Shown here: piece after piece, positions 17,446 through 26,927 of the stretch
How the letters are laid out: each line of letters starts with the position of its first letter
Position numbering within the stretch: position 1 is the first letter of the stretch
From: Bacteroidia bacterium
GTDB lineage: Bacteria; Bacteroidota; Bacteroidia; Bacteroidales; VadinHA17
Direction: 5' to 3'
Assembly (NCBI GenBank): GCA_026391215.1
Contig: JAPLDX010000018.1
Coordinates: 1 to 45,819, forward strand
Length of the DNA stretch: 45,819 nucleotides
Program-made: the position numbers and the translations under genes
Notes under the pieces: model-generated
Told to the model about the DNA's origin: nothing
The model's database searches: none
The model's input: the letters and a program-made list of their open reading frames with translations, nothing else

Positions 17446-19749
17446 ATGATTGAAAATCTCGTAATTGTTGAATCCCCTGCAAAGGCAAAAACCATAGAAA
17501 AGTTTCTTGGAAAAGATTTCCGCGTTATATCAAGTTTCGGACATATAAGGGACCTTGCAAAAAAAAATCAGGGCATTAATGTTGAAAAAGACTTTACCCC
17601 TGACTATGAGATCCCAAAGGAAAAAGTAAAGGTTGTCAATGAACTCAAGAAGGCAGCTGCTGATGCAACAAATATCTGGATCGCTTCCGATGAGGATCGT
17701 GAAGGTGAAGCCATAGCATGGCATCTTACAGAGGTCCTTAAGCTTGAAGTTTCCTCCACCCGCAGAATAGTATTTCATGAGATCACTAAAGATGCAATTA
17801 CCAGCGCAATTGAAAATCCCCGACAGATAGATATGAACCTGGTCAATTCTCAGCAGGCCCGTCGAATACTTGACCGTCTTGTGGGTTTTGAGATCTCTCC
17901 TGTTCTCTGGAAAAAAGTTCAGCCCTCTCTTTCAGCGGGAAGGGTGCAATCAGTAGCCGTGAGGCTCATTGTTGAAAGGGAAAGAGAGATAATTTCGTTT
18001 AAATCCGAATCCTCTTTCAGGGTTATTGCAGTTTTCAGGATTGACCAAAAAGATGGTGAAAGTGCAATAATAAAGGCTGAAGCATCAAAGCGATTCAATG
18101 ACGGAAATGAGGCACAGAAATTCCTGGAACTCTGCGCTGGGTCTGAATATAAAGTTGCCGGTATTACTGTCAAACCGGGAACCAGGTCGCCTGCACCTCC
18201 CTTCACAACTTCAACCCTGCAGCAGGAAGCTTACCGGAAACTTGGTTTTTCTGTTGCACAGACAATGGCTGTAGCGCAAAAACTTTATGAGGCTGGAAAG
18301 ATCACATACATGAGAACCGATTCAACCAATCTTTCAAAGCTTGCACTGGCAAAATCGCGCGAAGTAATTGTTGACGGATTTGGTATAAAATACTCAAAGA
18401 CACGTCAGTTCAAGACCAAAACAAAAGGAGCCCAGGAAGCTCATGAGGCAATACGCCCGGCATACCTTGACAATTCAACTATAACAGGCAATCCGAATGA
18501 GAAAAAGCTCTATGAACTGATATGGAAAAGAACCGTGGCATCACAGATGTCAGATGCTGAAGTGGAAAAAACAACGATTTCCGTTGAAATAAATAACTCT
18601 CCGGTAACTTTCAATGCTTCAGGCGAAGTGATTAAATTTGATTGTTTTCTCAGGGTTTATACAGAATCGACCGATCAGGAAAACAGTGATGAGGAAAGAT
18701 ATGTCATCCCTCCTGTTAAAAAGGGAATGCCCCTTTACTATAATACAGTCACTGCATCTCAGAAATTTACATCTCCTCCTCCCCGGTACACTGAAGCAAG
18801 TTTGGTTAAGAAGCTTGAGGAGCTGGGTATCGGAAGACCATCAACTTATGCACCTACAATATCCACAATTCAAAACAGGGGATATGTTCTAAGGGAAGAC
18901 AGGCCGGGAGAAAAGCGGGCTGTCAGTATAATAACCCTTGAAAAAGGAAAGTTTTCAACCACATCAAAAACAGAGATAACCGGGAAAGAGAAATCGAAAC
19001 TTTTTCCACAGGACATAGGGATGATCGTCAATGATTTTCTTATTGATAACTTTTCAGATATTGTTGACTATAATTTTACTGCTGATGTTGAGGAGCAATT
19101 TGATGAAATTGCACTTGGTAATCTGAAATGGACAAAAATGCTCCATACCTTTTATGGCCCGTTCCATAAAACCATTGAAAATGCCCTGGAGAAGAAAGAC
19201 CATAAAACAGGTGCCAGGGTGCTGGGTAATCATCCCGAAACCGGTGAACCTGTTTCAGTAAGGATGGGGCGGTTCGGACCGGTGGCACAAATAGGGAACT
19301 CCGAAAACGGCAGCAAGCCAAGGTTTGCCAGCCTTTCAAAAAATATGCTGATAGAAACCGTCACGCTGGAAGAGGCCCTTGATCTTTTCCGTCTGCCACG
19401 ATCGCTGGGCATGCATGAAGGAGAAGAGATGATAGTCGGCATTGGAAAATTCGGACCTTACATAAGGTACAAAAGCAAATTCTTTTCGTTGAAGAAAGGT
19501 GTTGATGATCCTTACACCATAACTATGGACAGGGCTATTGAAATAATCAGGGAAAAGAACGAGAATGAGCAGAAGAAGATCATTAAGGATTTCGGGGATA
19601 TACTTCTCCTGAACGGGAAATATGGCCCTTACCTTTCGCGGGAAAAGCAGAATTACCGGCTTCCAAAAGGCACTGATACTGAAAAACTGACCAGGGAAGA
19701 TTGTATCATCATCATTGAAAAAAGCAATAAATCCAAAAAAAGCTCATGA
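17446..19749 (+). CDS. topA: DNA topoisomerase I (type IA)
   Basis: Relaxes negative supercoils through a transient 5'-phosphotyrosine. The 767-residue protein begins with a TOPRIM domain (VESPAKAKTIEKFLG, then the metal-binding DEDREGEAIAWHL). The catalytic tyrosine is Y288 in ITYMRTDSTNLS. A QEAHEAIRP motif and GIGRPSTYAPTI follow. The C terminus has no cysteine zinc ribbons; instead it has repeated FGPY/YGPY motifs (GKFGPYIRYK, GKYGPYLSRE), typical of the Bacteroidota form. The arginase-fold gene starts inside its stop (ATGA), so the two are translationally coupled. Confidence 0.96.
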   Translation: MIENLVIVESPAKAKTIEKFLGKDFRVISSFGHIRDLAKKNQGINVEKDFTPDYEIPKEKVKVVNELKKAAADATNIWIASDEDREGEAIAWHLTEVLKLEVSSTRRIVFHEITKDAITSAIENPRQIDMNLVNSQQARRILDRLVGFEISPVLWKKVQPSLSAGRVQSVAVRLIVEREREIISFKSESSFRVIAVFRIDQKDGESAIIKAEASKRFNDGNEAQKFLELCAGSEYKVAGITVKPGTRSPAPPFTTSTLQQEAYRKLGFSVAQTMAVAQKLYEAGKITYMRTDSTNLSKLALAKSREVIVDGFGIKYSKTRQFKTKTKGAQEAHEAIRPAYLDNSTITGNPNEKKLYELIWKRTVASQMSDAEVEKTTISVEINNSPVTFNASGEVIKFDCFLRVYTESTDQENSDEERYVIPPVKKGMPLYYNTVTASQKFTSPPPRYTEASLVKKLEELGIGRPSTYAPTISTIQNRGYVLREDRPGEKRAVSIITLEKGKFSTTSKTEITGKEKSKLFPQDIGMIVNDFLIDNFSDIVDYNFTADVEEQFDEIALGNLKWTKMLHTFYGPFHKTIENALEKKDHKTGARVLGNHPETGEPVSVRMGRFGPVAQIGNSENGSKPRFASLSKNMLIETVTLEEALDLFRLPRSLGMHEGEEMIVGIGKFGPYIRYKSKFFSLKKGVDDPYTITMDRAIEIIREKNENEQKKIIKDFGDILLLNGKYGPYLSREKQNYRLPKGTDTEKLTREDCIIIIEKSNKSKKSS

Positions 19750-20927
19750 AAATCACCATGACAGATCTCAACGATTATTTTAATCCCGTCAGTATCGAAG
19801 GTCCTGGATTTGAACACCTGGCCAGACAGGCATGCTTCCCTCATAATATATTCGTGAATACCGAAAGCGTATCGATTAAAGATATCAACAAATATAAAAT
19901 AGCGCTGTTCGGGGTTCCCGAAGGAAGAAATTCTCCCGGAACAGGGACAATGAAGGGCCCTGACAGTATCCGGGGACAGCTTTACAGGTTGTCTAGGATA
20001 CCGGGAAAATCAAAGATCATTGACCTTGGAAATATGAAGCAGGGAGTTACCTTCAATGATACGATTGCAGGACTTACTGATATTCTCTGCTGGCTCATCG
20101 GTGAAGATATTTTCCCTGTGATCATAGGCGGAAGCAGCGCCCTGATAACTGCAATTGACGGTGCTATGTCAAGGTTGAAAACAAAGTATTCCCTCCTTGC
20201 GGTTGATCCGAGGATTGATCTTATTAATGAAAAAAAAGAGGCAGATTCTTTTAACTACCTCTATAATCTTATTCATAACCATAAAAGCTTTCTTGATCAT
20301 TATATCAATATAGGGTATCAGACATATCTTAATGATCAGCAGGTTATTAACCGGTTTCTGAAGCGCAAGTCAGAGATTATCAGGATAGGTGATGTGAGAA
20401 AGGCTATTTACCTTACCGAACCTTTTTTCAGAGACTCGCATGTAGCTGTTTTTGATATTTCAGCAGTCAGGCAATCAGATGCTCCCGGAACCATAAGTCC
20501 TTCTCCCAATGGCTTTTACGGAGAAGAGATCTGTCTGCTTGCAAGATATGCTGGCATATCCGACAACCTGAAAGTATTCGGTCTGTTTGATGTAAATCCG
20601 GATTTTGATATAAGGGCCCAGACTTCCGGTCTGGCAGCACAGATACTGTGGTTTTTCCTTGAAGGATTTTCACAGAAGCAGTATGAAGCTCCTGTTTTAA
20701 GCAATACTAATTCCGGAAGATTTATAAAATATCATGTAAGAATAACGGATCTTGATGAGGATCTTATTTTCGTGAAAAGCAATCTGACAGACAGATGGTG
20801 GATGGAATTGCCGGCCGGGGCCGACAGGAACATCTATATTGCCTGTTCTCATGAGGACTATCTTAAAGCCAACCGGAATGAAGTGCCTGAACGATGGATG
20901 CAGGGATATGAAAGGCTTAAATCATAA
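19746..20927 (+). CDS. Arginase/formimidoylglutamase-fold protein, metal site degenerate
   Basis: A 393-residue ureohydrolase-fold protein, probably an inactive or repurposed member. The GGDHS-type motif reads GGSSA (128-132) and lacks its metal-binding His. The DAHxD motif reads DPRID (154-158), keeping D154 and D158 but with Arg for His. The SxDxDxxDP motif reads FDISAVRQSDAPG (236-248), keeping D237 but losing the two later aspartates. About half of the six usual manganese ligands are therefore missing. It overlaps topA by 4 bases. Databases name such proteins formimidoylglutamase, but the residues argue against that activity. No histidine-utilisation genes are nearby. Confidence 0.7.
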   Translation: MKITMTDLNDYFNPVSIEGPGFEHLARQACFPHNIFVNTESVSIKDINKYKIALFGVPEGRNSPGTGTMKGPDSIRGQLYRLSRIPGKSKIIDLGNMKQGVTFNDTIAGLTDILCWLIGEDIFPVIIGGSSALITAIDGAMSRLKTKYSLLAVDPRIDLINEKKEADSFNYLYNLIHNHKSFLDHYINIGYQTYLNDQQVINRFLKRKSEIIRIGDVRKAIYLTEPFFRDSHVAVFDISAVRQSDAPGTISPSPNGFYGEEICLLARYAGISDNLKVFGLFDVNPDFDIRAQTSGLAAQILWFFLEGFSQKQYEAPVLSNTNSGRFIKYHVRITDLDEDLIFVKSNLTDRWWMELPAGADRNIYIACSHEDYLKANRNEVPERWMQGYERLKS

Positions 20928-21031
20928 ATGCTCACTGGTTTCTGCTGTTTATCATCAGTACGGTACTGTTCATCATTTCATAAGGATATACTCATCAAAA
21001 CGATATTTTTTTAACACTAAATAAATAAAAG

Positions 21032-21039
21032 TATATTTG
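21032..21039 (+). promoter_or_regulatory. Putative promoter of the porP-gldKLMN operon (TATATTTG)
   Basis: TATATTTG exactly matches the -7 consensus TAnnTTTG. The stretch 19-22 bases upstream is TTTT rather than TTTG, so the -33 box is weak. It lies in a 179-base gap (20928-21106) that is otherwise AT-rich, and leaves a leader of about 60 bases before porP. A single promoter here could drive the whole secretion locus, because later gaps are short. Confidence 0.5.
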
Positions 21040-21106
21040 TTTACGTTTTATATTTTTATTTATTTTACTGATTCTGTTCACCCATATTGCATCTGCCATA
21101 AAAGAA

Positions 21107-22063
21107 ATGAAAAAACTACTTATTGCATTTCTTTTTTTAATCATGATACCCTGTGTCGTTATGTCACAGCAGGATCCGCTTTCTAGTCATTATATGTTTA
21201 ACACAATGACCTATAATCCGGGTATTGCAGGCACTTCAGGAATGATTTGTGCGACAGCCCTGAACAGGCAGCAATGGCTTGGATTTGAAGGTGCTCCATC
21301 GACAACCGTTTTTCATATTACCGCACCTATTTCCCCTTTCAGGATCAAAAGCGGTGTTGGACTTTTAATTGTAAGTGATAATATTGGCTTTGACAAGGAT
21401 ATAAATATCTCAGGTTCATATTCATATCTGATGGAACTGGGTATGGGAAAGCTGGGTCTCGGGATAAACCTCGGAATAATAAATAAGTCCCTTGAGCCGA
21501 GCTGGTACATACCACCCGGGGATGGATTCACCCAACCCAATGAGGATCCACTGATACCGGTAAATAAAGAAAGTGTAATAGCGTTTGATGCCGGGATCGG
21601 GGCATACTATACGACAGATAAATACTATGCCGCTGTTTCTGTCACTCATATTAACCAGCCTAAAATTAAATTCACAAAAGACAATTCTTCTGCTGTGAGC
21701 TATATCAGCAGGCATTATTACCTGACCGGTGGGTATACCGTTCAGCTGTCTAATCCTTCATTCGAGCTGCTGCCCTCGGTATTTGCGTTCAGTGATGGCA
21801 AGGTTGTCCAGTTCAATGTAACGTCCCTGGTGCGATACAATAAAAAGATATGGGGTGGCGTTTCCTACAGAGCCGGTGATGCTTTGATTGGCATGGTTGG
21901 CTTTGAGCTTTATAACGGGATACGGATTGGTTATGCTTATGATTTTCCCTTGTCGGATATAAGGAAAAACACAAGCGGATCGCATGAATTTATGGTGAAC
22001 TATTGTTTTGACCTCAGTCTCGGGAAAAGCCCGATGAAATATAAAAGTATCAGATTTTTATGA
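21107..22063 (+). CDS. porP: PorP/SprF-family type IX secretion membrane protein
   Basis: A 318-residue outer-membrane beta-barrel protein. A signal peptide (KKLLIAFLFLIMIPCVVMS) is followed by QQDPLSSHYMFNTMTYNPGIAGT, the diagnostic start of the PorP/SprF family, then RQQWLGFEGAP and regularly spaced amphipathic strands ending in a membrane-type C terminus. In type IX secretion, PorP-like proteins sit in the outer membrane with the PorK/PorN ring or help anchor exported adhesins. Position directly before gldK supports the PorP role. The family also has many paralogues, so SprF-like function cannot be excluded. Confidence 0.9.
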   Translation: MKKLLIAFLFLIMIPCVVMSQQDPLSSHYMFNTMTYNPGIAGTSGMICATALNRQQWLGFEGAPSTTVFHITAPISPFRIKSGVGLLIVSDNIGFDKDINISGSYSYLMELGMGKLGLGINLGIINKSLEPSWYIPPGDGFTQPNEDPLIPVNKESVIAFDAGIGAYYTTDKYYAAVSVTHINQPKIKFTKDNSSAVSYISRHYYLTGGYTVQLSNPSFELLPSVFAFSDGKVVQFNVTSLVRYNKKIWGGVSYRAGDALIGMVGFELYNGIRIGYAYDFPLSDIRKNTSGSHEFMVNYCFDLSLGKSPMKYKSIRFL

Positions 22064-22110
22064 TTATTTAAAAAAAAATACCTTACTTGCAATATAAATT
22101 ATTGAAAAAT

Positions 22111-23457
22111 ATGAAAAAGGTTATCCTATCTGCCCTGATAATAATAATCTTGTTGAGCGGGTGCGGTTCTTCAAATACTGGTGAGCTAACCGGTGTGCTG
22201 GGAAGGAAGAAGTTTTTTGAACCGGTCCCCATGGAAATGGCATTTATACCTGCCGGAAGTTTCGTAATGGGCCCCAGCGACCAGGATGCCGTATTTGCGA
22301 TGAACAGCCTTTCAAAGTCTGTGACGGTTGATGCTTTCTGGATGGACCAGACGGAAATAACAAATAATAAATACCGCCAATTTGTATACTGGGTTCGTGA
22401 TTCAATCCTCAGAACAAAGCTTGGCGAGGCAGGAATAGCTGAAAGGGAATATTTCCTTGTTGACGAAGAGGGCAATGTAATTGAACCAAATGTCATTAAC
22501 TGGGAAGAAAAAATTGATCCGGAAGAAGAAACAACGAAAGGAATTATCGAAGAGATGTATTATCCTCCCGAAGAAAGGTTCAACGGCAGAAAACAGTATG
22601 ATATACGCAAATTTAATTATTCCTATTTCTGGGTTGATTACCAGCAGGCTTCCAAATCAAGGTATGTCTATGATTATGAAAATAATACAGGGAAATATGA
22701 AGGACAGGTGACAAATCTTGACGGATCAAAGACTGACATTAAGGACCGTTCTTCATTTATCAAACACGTTATTATCAACATTTATCCTGATACTCTTTGC
22801 TGGATCAGGGATTTCACATATTCATTCAATGACCCGCAGGCAGATCTTTATTTCTGGCATCCTTCATTTGATGATTATCCTGTTGTAGGTGTAAACTGGC
22901 TGCAGGCAACGGCTTTCGGCAACTGGAGAACCGATTTTATGAATTCAGCCTTAAGGAAACAGGGTATTGTTGATGTTCAGAGATACAGACTCCCGCTTGA
23001 AACAGAATGGGAATACGCCGCAAGAGGAGCTCTTGACCTGTCAATGTACCCGTGGGGAGGTCCCTACACCAGAAATAATAAGGGTTGTTTCCTTGCTAAT
23101 TTTAAACCTTTGCGTGGTAACTACGTTGATGACGGAAATGTATATTCAGGGAAAGTGGCATCATACCTCCCCAATGAATACGGTCTTTTTGATATGGCCG
23201 GTAACGTTTCTGAATGGACCTGCGGAGCATATCATCCCTCAGCATATATCTTCCAGCATGACCTCCAGCCTAACTATGAGTATAATGCAACACCCCAGGA
23301 TCCTCCTGTGATGAAACGAAAGGTTATCCGCGGCGGTTCCTGGAAAGACATATCATATTTCCTTCAGACAAGTACCAGAGACTATGAATATCAGGATTCG
23401 ACCAAACCATATGTCGGATTCCGTAATGTAAGATCTTATATCGGAGCAGAAATTTAA
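22111..23457 (+). CDS. gldK: GldK/PorK outer-membrane lipoprotein of the type IX secretion system
   Basis: A 448-residue lipoprotein that forms, with GldN, the periplasmic ring of the type IX secretion and gliding machinery. The signal peptide ends in LLSGC with the lipidated Cys at 18. The body has the formylglycine-generating-enzyme (sulfatase-modifying) fold: MAFIPAGSFVMGPS, MDQTEITNNKYRQFV, RLPLETEWEYAARG, NVSEWTCGAYH and VIRGGSWKD. In GldK this fold is structural rather than enzymatic. The ATG at 22111 was chosen over a TTG at 22087 because it gives a canonical signal peptide. Confidence 0.94.
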   Translation: MKKVILSALIIIILLSGCGSSNTGELTGVLGRKKFFEPVPMEMAFIPAGSFVMGPSDQDAVFAMNSLSKSVTVDAFWMDQTEITNNKYRQFVYWVRDSILRTKLGEAGIAEREYFLVDEEGNVIEPNVINWEEKIDPEEETTKGIIEEMYYPPEERFNGRKQYDIRKFNYSYFWVDYQQASKSRYVYDYENNTGKYEGQVTNLDGSKTDIKDRSSFIKHVIINIYPDTLCWIRDFTYSFNDPQADLYFWHPSFDDYPVVGVNWLQATAFGNWRTDFMNSALRKQGIVDVQRYRLPLETEWEYAARGALDLSMYPWGGPYTRNNKGCFLANFKPLRGNYVDDGNVYSGKVASYLPNEYGLFDMAGNVSEWTCGAYHPSAYIFQHDLQPNYEYNATPQDPPVMKRKVIRGGSWKDISYFLQTSTRDYEYQDSTKPYVGFRNVRSYIGAEI

Positions 23458-23485
23458 TTGAAATAACCCTTAAATAATCTTGTAT

Positions 23486-24385
23486 ATGAGCCTAGCAGAA
23501 TTAGTTCAAAGCAGCGGATGGAAGAATATGATCGCAAAACTCTATGGTTTGGGTGCTTCCGTCGTTATTATCGGTGCATTGTTTAAAATACAGCACTGGC
23601 CATTGGCTAGCTTAATGCTCACCGTTGGACTGTTAACAGAAGCTGTTATTTTCTTCTTTTCAGCATTTGAACCCTTGCATGAAGAGATTGACTGGACTCT
23701 GGTTTATCCGGAACTTGCCGGAATTCCCGAGGAAGGCGAAGAGCTGCCGGCTGGCGGCACCGGAAAGCATCGTGATGCTATTGGCAGAGGCGTTGTCGGC
23801 GGTGGCGGCGGATACGGCGGAGGTGCAGGTTCCGCAGCACTGGCAAAGTTCGATGAGATGCTTGAAAAATCAGAGATCACCCCTGACCTGTTCAAGAATC
23901 TCGGTGTAGGAATGAAAAAGCTCAGCGAAACGACTGCCAACATGAATGCTATGGGCGATGTTACTGCTGCTTCTACAAAGTATGCGAACTCTATTGGTAC
24001 AGCCACTGACTCGCTTGGCAAGCTTACAGAATCTTATCAGGTAACAACCAAGGCAATTAATGAAACCGGTTCAACATACAAGAATATGGCTGATTCGTTT
24101 TCAATAATTGAAGTCGGAGGAAAATCTTACCAGCAGCAGCTGGAAACGCTTAATAAAAACCTTTCTGCCCTGAATGCTGTTTATGAACTGCAGAAAAAAG
24201 GAGCAGATGACCATCTTAAAGAATCCGATGCTCTTTATAAAGGCATTCAGGGCCTGATGAAAGATCTTACCGATTCGTCAGGTGACACCAAAAAATACCG
24301 TGAACAGATTACCAAGCTTAACGATAATCTGTCGGCTCTGAATAGTGTTTATGGAAATATGCTTGCTGCTATGAATGTTAAATAA
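23486..24385 (+). CDS. gldL: GldL/PorL inner-membrane motor protein of the type IX secretion system
   Basis: A 299-residue protein that forms the proton-driven inner-membrane motor with GldM. Two membrane helices lie near residues 14-31 and 36-58, and the second has acidic residues in VGLLTEAVIFFFSAFEP, fitting the proton-path glutamate described for GldL. A glycine-rich linker (GGGGGYGGGAG, about residues 107-117) leads to a long cytoplasmic coiled-coil-like region with repeated ALNAVYELQKK and ALNSVYGN segments. The ATG at 23486 is preferred to a TTG two codons upstream. It follows gldK by 28 bases. Confidence 0.94.
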   Translation: MSLAELVQSSGWKNMIAKLYGLGASVVIIGALFKIQHWPLASLMLTVGLLTEAVIFFFSAFEPLHEEIDWTLVYPELAGIPEEGEELPAGGTGKHRDAIGRGVVGGGGGYGGGAGSAALAKFDEMLEKSEITPDLFKNLGVGMKKLSETTANMNAMGDVTAASTKYANSIGTATDSLGKLTESYQVTTKAINETGSTYKNMADSFSIIEVGGKSYQQQLETLNKNLSALNAVYELQKKGADDHLKESDALYKGIQGLMKDLTDSSGDTKKYREQITKLNDNLSALNSVYGNMLAAMNVK

Positions 24386-24422
24386 TACAGCATTTGTTTT
24401 ACTTATTTAAACTACCCGTAAA

Positions 24423-26024
24423 ATGGCTCACGAAAAGCTATCTCCGCGACAAAAGATGATTGGTATGATGTACCTGGTGCTTACAGCCATGCTTGCACTT
24501 AACGTCTCAAAGGATGCCGTGGAGGCATTTAAAAAGGTTGATAAGGGTCTGACTCTTACCGTTAGGAATTACGAATTGAAGAATAACCTCATATATGCTG
24601 ATTTTGACAGGGCCGCTGCAGAAAATCCCACTAAAGCAGGAAAATACAGAACGACTGCATATGAAGTAAAGCAACGCGCTGATGAATTGTTTGAATACCT
24701 CAATGGGCTTAAGTTATCGATCGTCACAGAGGCTGAAGGTCCGGAATTTCATGCTCTCAAAAATGGCATTGTAGTAATTGATTCCGTAAAAAAGATTGAT
24801 GAAATAAACATCCCTACCCAGATTCTTATTGGCGATGACGAGACCGGACTTGCCTTCAGGCTTAAGACCATGATAATCGATTACCGCGAATTCCTTATCG
24901 CAACACTCGAAGGAGGCAACCTGACTGCCGAAAATGCAATACGCAACAGTCTTAGTACCGAAGATGGCTTTGATACAAGTGGCGCTCCGGAAAAATGGGA
25001 ACTCGTCCAGTTCTATCATCTCCCGCTCGTTGCCTGTATAACCATGCTTTCAAAAATGCAGGTTGATATAAGAAACGCAGAAACAGAAGTCCTTAATTAC
25101 CTTTATACACAGATTGATGCATCCTCATTTAAGTTTAACAAGCTCAATGCGATCGTAATTCCAAAATCAGATTATGTGACACTGGGTGATACCTATGAGG
25201 CAACTGTATTCATCTCCGCTACCGATACAACAGTACAGCCTGAAATAAAAGTCGGAGAACAGATCCTTCCTCTGGACGAAACCAACAAAGGTGTTTACAC
25301 TGCACGTGCATCTTCACTTGGCTCGCATCCATGGGGTGGTATTATTTCATTGAAAGCGCCTGACGGAACTATTAAGCCTTATCCTTTCAATACTTCATAT
25401 TTTGTTGGTGAACCAAATGTTGTTGTTTCGCCTACTGCAATGAATGTAATGTACAAAGGTCTTGATAACCCGATTGATGTTTCTGTACCTGGTGTAAATC
25501 CTGACAGAATTAGTATCAAGGTTAATAACGGTACTTATGCCAAGAAAAGGATTCAGAATGCCAGGGGTGAGTTTTTCAGGGGCAACTGGGCAGTCAGCCC
25601 TGACCAGGTCGGTAAAAATGTTCAGGTTGTTGTTACAACGCAGGATGCAAACGGAAAAGCCACAAGCCATCCGCCTATCGAGTTCAGGGTAAAACCTCTT
25701 CCTACTCCTATTGCCAGCTTTGGCGGAAAATCATCAGGAAAGATCTCAAAAGCAGAAGCTCTTTCACAACAAGGCGTTTTTGCATCAATGGGGGCTGATT
25801 TTGACTTTGAACTCAAATATGATATATTGGGATTTACAGTTTCTTACTTCGACAGAGGCGCTGACAGGGTTGCAGACAGTAATAACTGGAAACTGACAGA
25901 GCAGCAAAAAACTATTGTCGGCGCTGTTACACGAGGCAGAGATCTTACGATAAAAAACATAAGAGCAAAGGGTCCTGATGGAGTACCAAGGGACCTTGGA
26001 GCAATAGTACTGACAATAGATTAA
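24423..26024 (+). CDS. gldM: GldM/PorM type IX secretion motor shaft protein
   Basis: A 533-residue protein that spans the periplasm as a dimeric shaft linking the GldL motor to the GldK/GldN ring. The start MAHEKLSPRQKMIGMMYLVL and the single membrane helix (about 13-30, ending in TAMLALNVSK) are diagnostic. An alpha-helical first domain (to about 220) is followed by beta-sandwich domains, with PTAMNVMYKGLDNPIDVSVP beginning a later repeat and GFTVSYFDRGADR near the C terminus. The gene lies 37 bases after gldL in the usual order. Confidence 0.95.
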   Translation: MAHEKLSPRQKMIGMMYLVLTAMLALNVSKDAVEAFKKVDKGLTLTVRNYELKNNLIYADFDRAAAENPTKAGKYRTTAYEVKQRADELFEYLNGLKLSIVTEAEGPEFHALKNGIVVIDSVKKIDEINIPTQILIGDDETGLAFRLKTMIIDYREFLIATLEGGNLTAENAIRNSLSTEDGFDTSGAPEKWELVQFYHLPLVACITMLSKMQVDIRNAETEVLNYLYTQIDASSFKFNKLNAIVIPKSDYVTLGDTYEATVFISATDTTVQPEIKVGEQILPLDETNKGVYTARASSLGSHPWGGIISLKAPDGTIKPYPFNTSYFVGEPNVVVSPTAMNVMYKGLDNPIDVSVPGVNPDRISIKVNNGTYAKKRIQNARGEFFRGNWAVSPDQVGKNVQVVVTTQDANGKATSHPPIEFRVKPLPTPIASFGGKSSGKISKAEALSQQGVFASMGADFDFELKYDILGFTVSYFDRGADRVADSNNWKLTEQQKTIVGAVTRGRDLTIKNIRAKGPDGVPRDLGAIVLTID

Positions 26025-26054
26025 TCCGTTCAAAATAAAATAAATGTACCAGTG

Positions 26055-26882
26055 ATGAAGAAAATAGTATTGGGAATTATCGCCCTGACATTTATTGCCG
26101 GACTGGCAAGAGGACAGTCTTCTTTCGGTGATATTTACCAGAAATCAATACCGGATGCAAAAAAGATAAGTTATCCATACCTGAGGGAAGCTGAGGTTAT
26201 ATGGTCAAAAAAATATACCCGTTTAATAGACCTTAGGGAAAAGGTAAATCAGTCGCTCTATTATCCGACAATAAAATTAAACGACGGCAGAGAGAATTTT
26301 GTCAGCCTGTTACTTAATGAGGTTAAATCCGGAAGAGTTAATGTTTATGACTTTTACGATATTTCTGTGCCCAGAACTTATGACGATATTAGTAAAAATA
26401 TGGGCGCCAGGGAAAGAACAATCCAGGTACAGATTGATGCATTTGGTGGTACCAGGGACTCATTGATAAAAGACCCAGCTAAACCTGAAGACATAAAACA
26501 ATTAATGCTTTATGAAGAGTGGTATTTTGATAAAAAGCTCTCTAAACTTGATGTCAGGATTATTGCCATTTGTCCGGTTTATATGGGGATAGATCCTCAA
26601 ACCAGCCAACCGACCAGGGTTTATCTCGGGTGGGTCAAGTTCGACGAAATGAGGGATCTTCTTGCATCTAAGGAAGCATTTACATCAAATAATGATGCAC
26701 AGAGAATTTCCTATGATGATTTCTTCATGCAGAGAAGATTCAGCAGCATATTTTATGGTGAATCCAATGTATTTAATGACAGAATGATCAACGAATATTC
26801 AGTTGGCAGATCAACACTTTTTGAAGCCGAACGAATAAAGACAGAGCTTTTCAATTTTGAACATGACCTTTGGGAATACTAG
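26055..26882 (+). CDS. gldN: GldN/PorN periplasmic ring protein of the type IX secretion system
   Basis: A 275-residue exported protein that associates with GldK to form the ring under the outer membrane. A cleavable signal peptide ([20 protein letters not shown]) has no lipobox cysteine. The mature part contains [27 protein letters not shown]-like [19 protein letters not shown], and [16 protein letters not shown], all typical of GldN. The ATG at 26055 is preferred to the GTG one codon earlier. It is the last gene of the operon, and a strong terminator lies 10 bases beyond its stop. Confidence 0.95.
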   Translation: MKKIVLGIIALTFIAGLARGQSSFGDIYQKSIPDAKKISYPYLREAEVIWSKKYTRLIDLREKVNQSLYYPTIKLNDGRENFVSLLLNEVKSGRVNVYDFYDISVPRTYDDISKNMGARERTIQVQIDAFGGTRDSLIKDPAKPEDIKQLMLYEEWYFDKKLSKLDVRIIAICPVYMGIDPQTSQPTRVYLGWVKFDEMRDLLASKEAFTSNNDAQRISYDDFFMQRRFSSIFYGESNVFNDRMINEYSVGRSTLFEAERIKTELFNFEHDLWEY

Positions 26883-26891
26883 AAATATGAA

Positions 26892-26922
26892 AGAGGCGGT
26901 TTTGTACCGCCTCTTTTTTTTT
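26892..26922 (+). terminator. Rho-independent terminator after gldN
   Basis: AGAGGCGG (26892-26899) pairs perfectly with CCGCCTCT (26907-26914) around a 7-base loop and is followed directly by a run of T to 26922. It ends the porP-gldKLMN transcript and separates it from the convergent cassette whose last gene stops at 26928. The minus-strand version has only a short T run, so it is mainly directional. Confidence 0.93.
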
Positions 26923-26927
26923 ATTCT

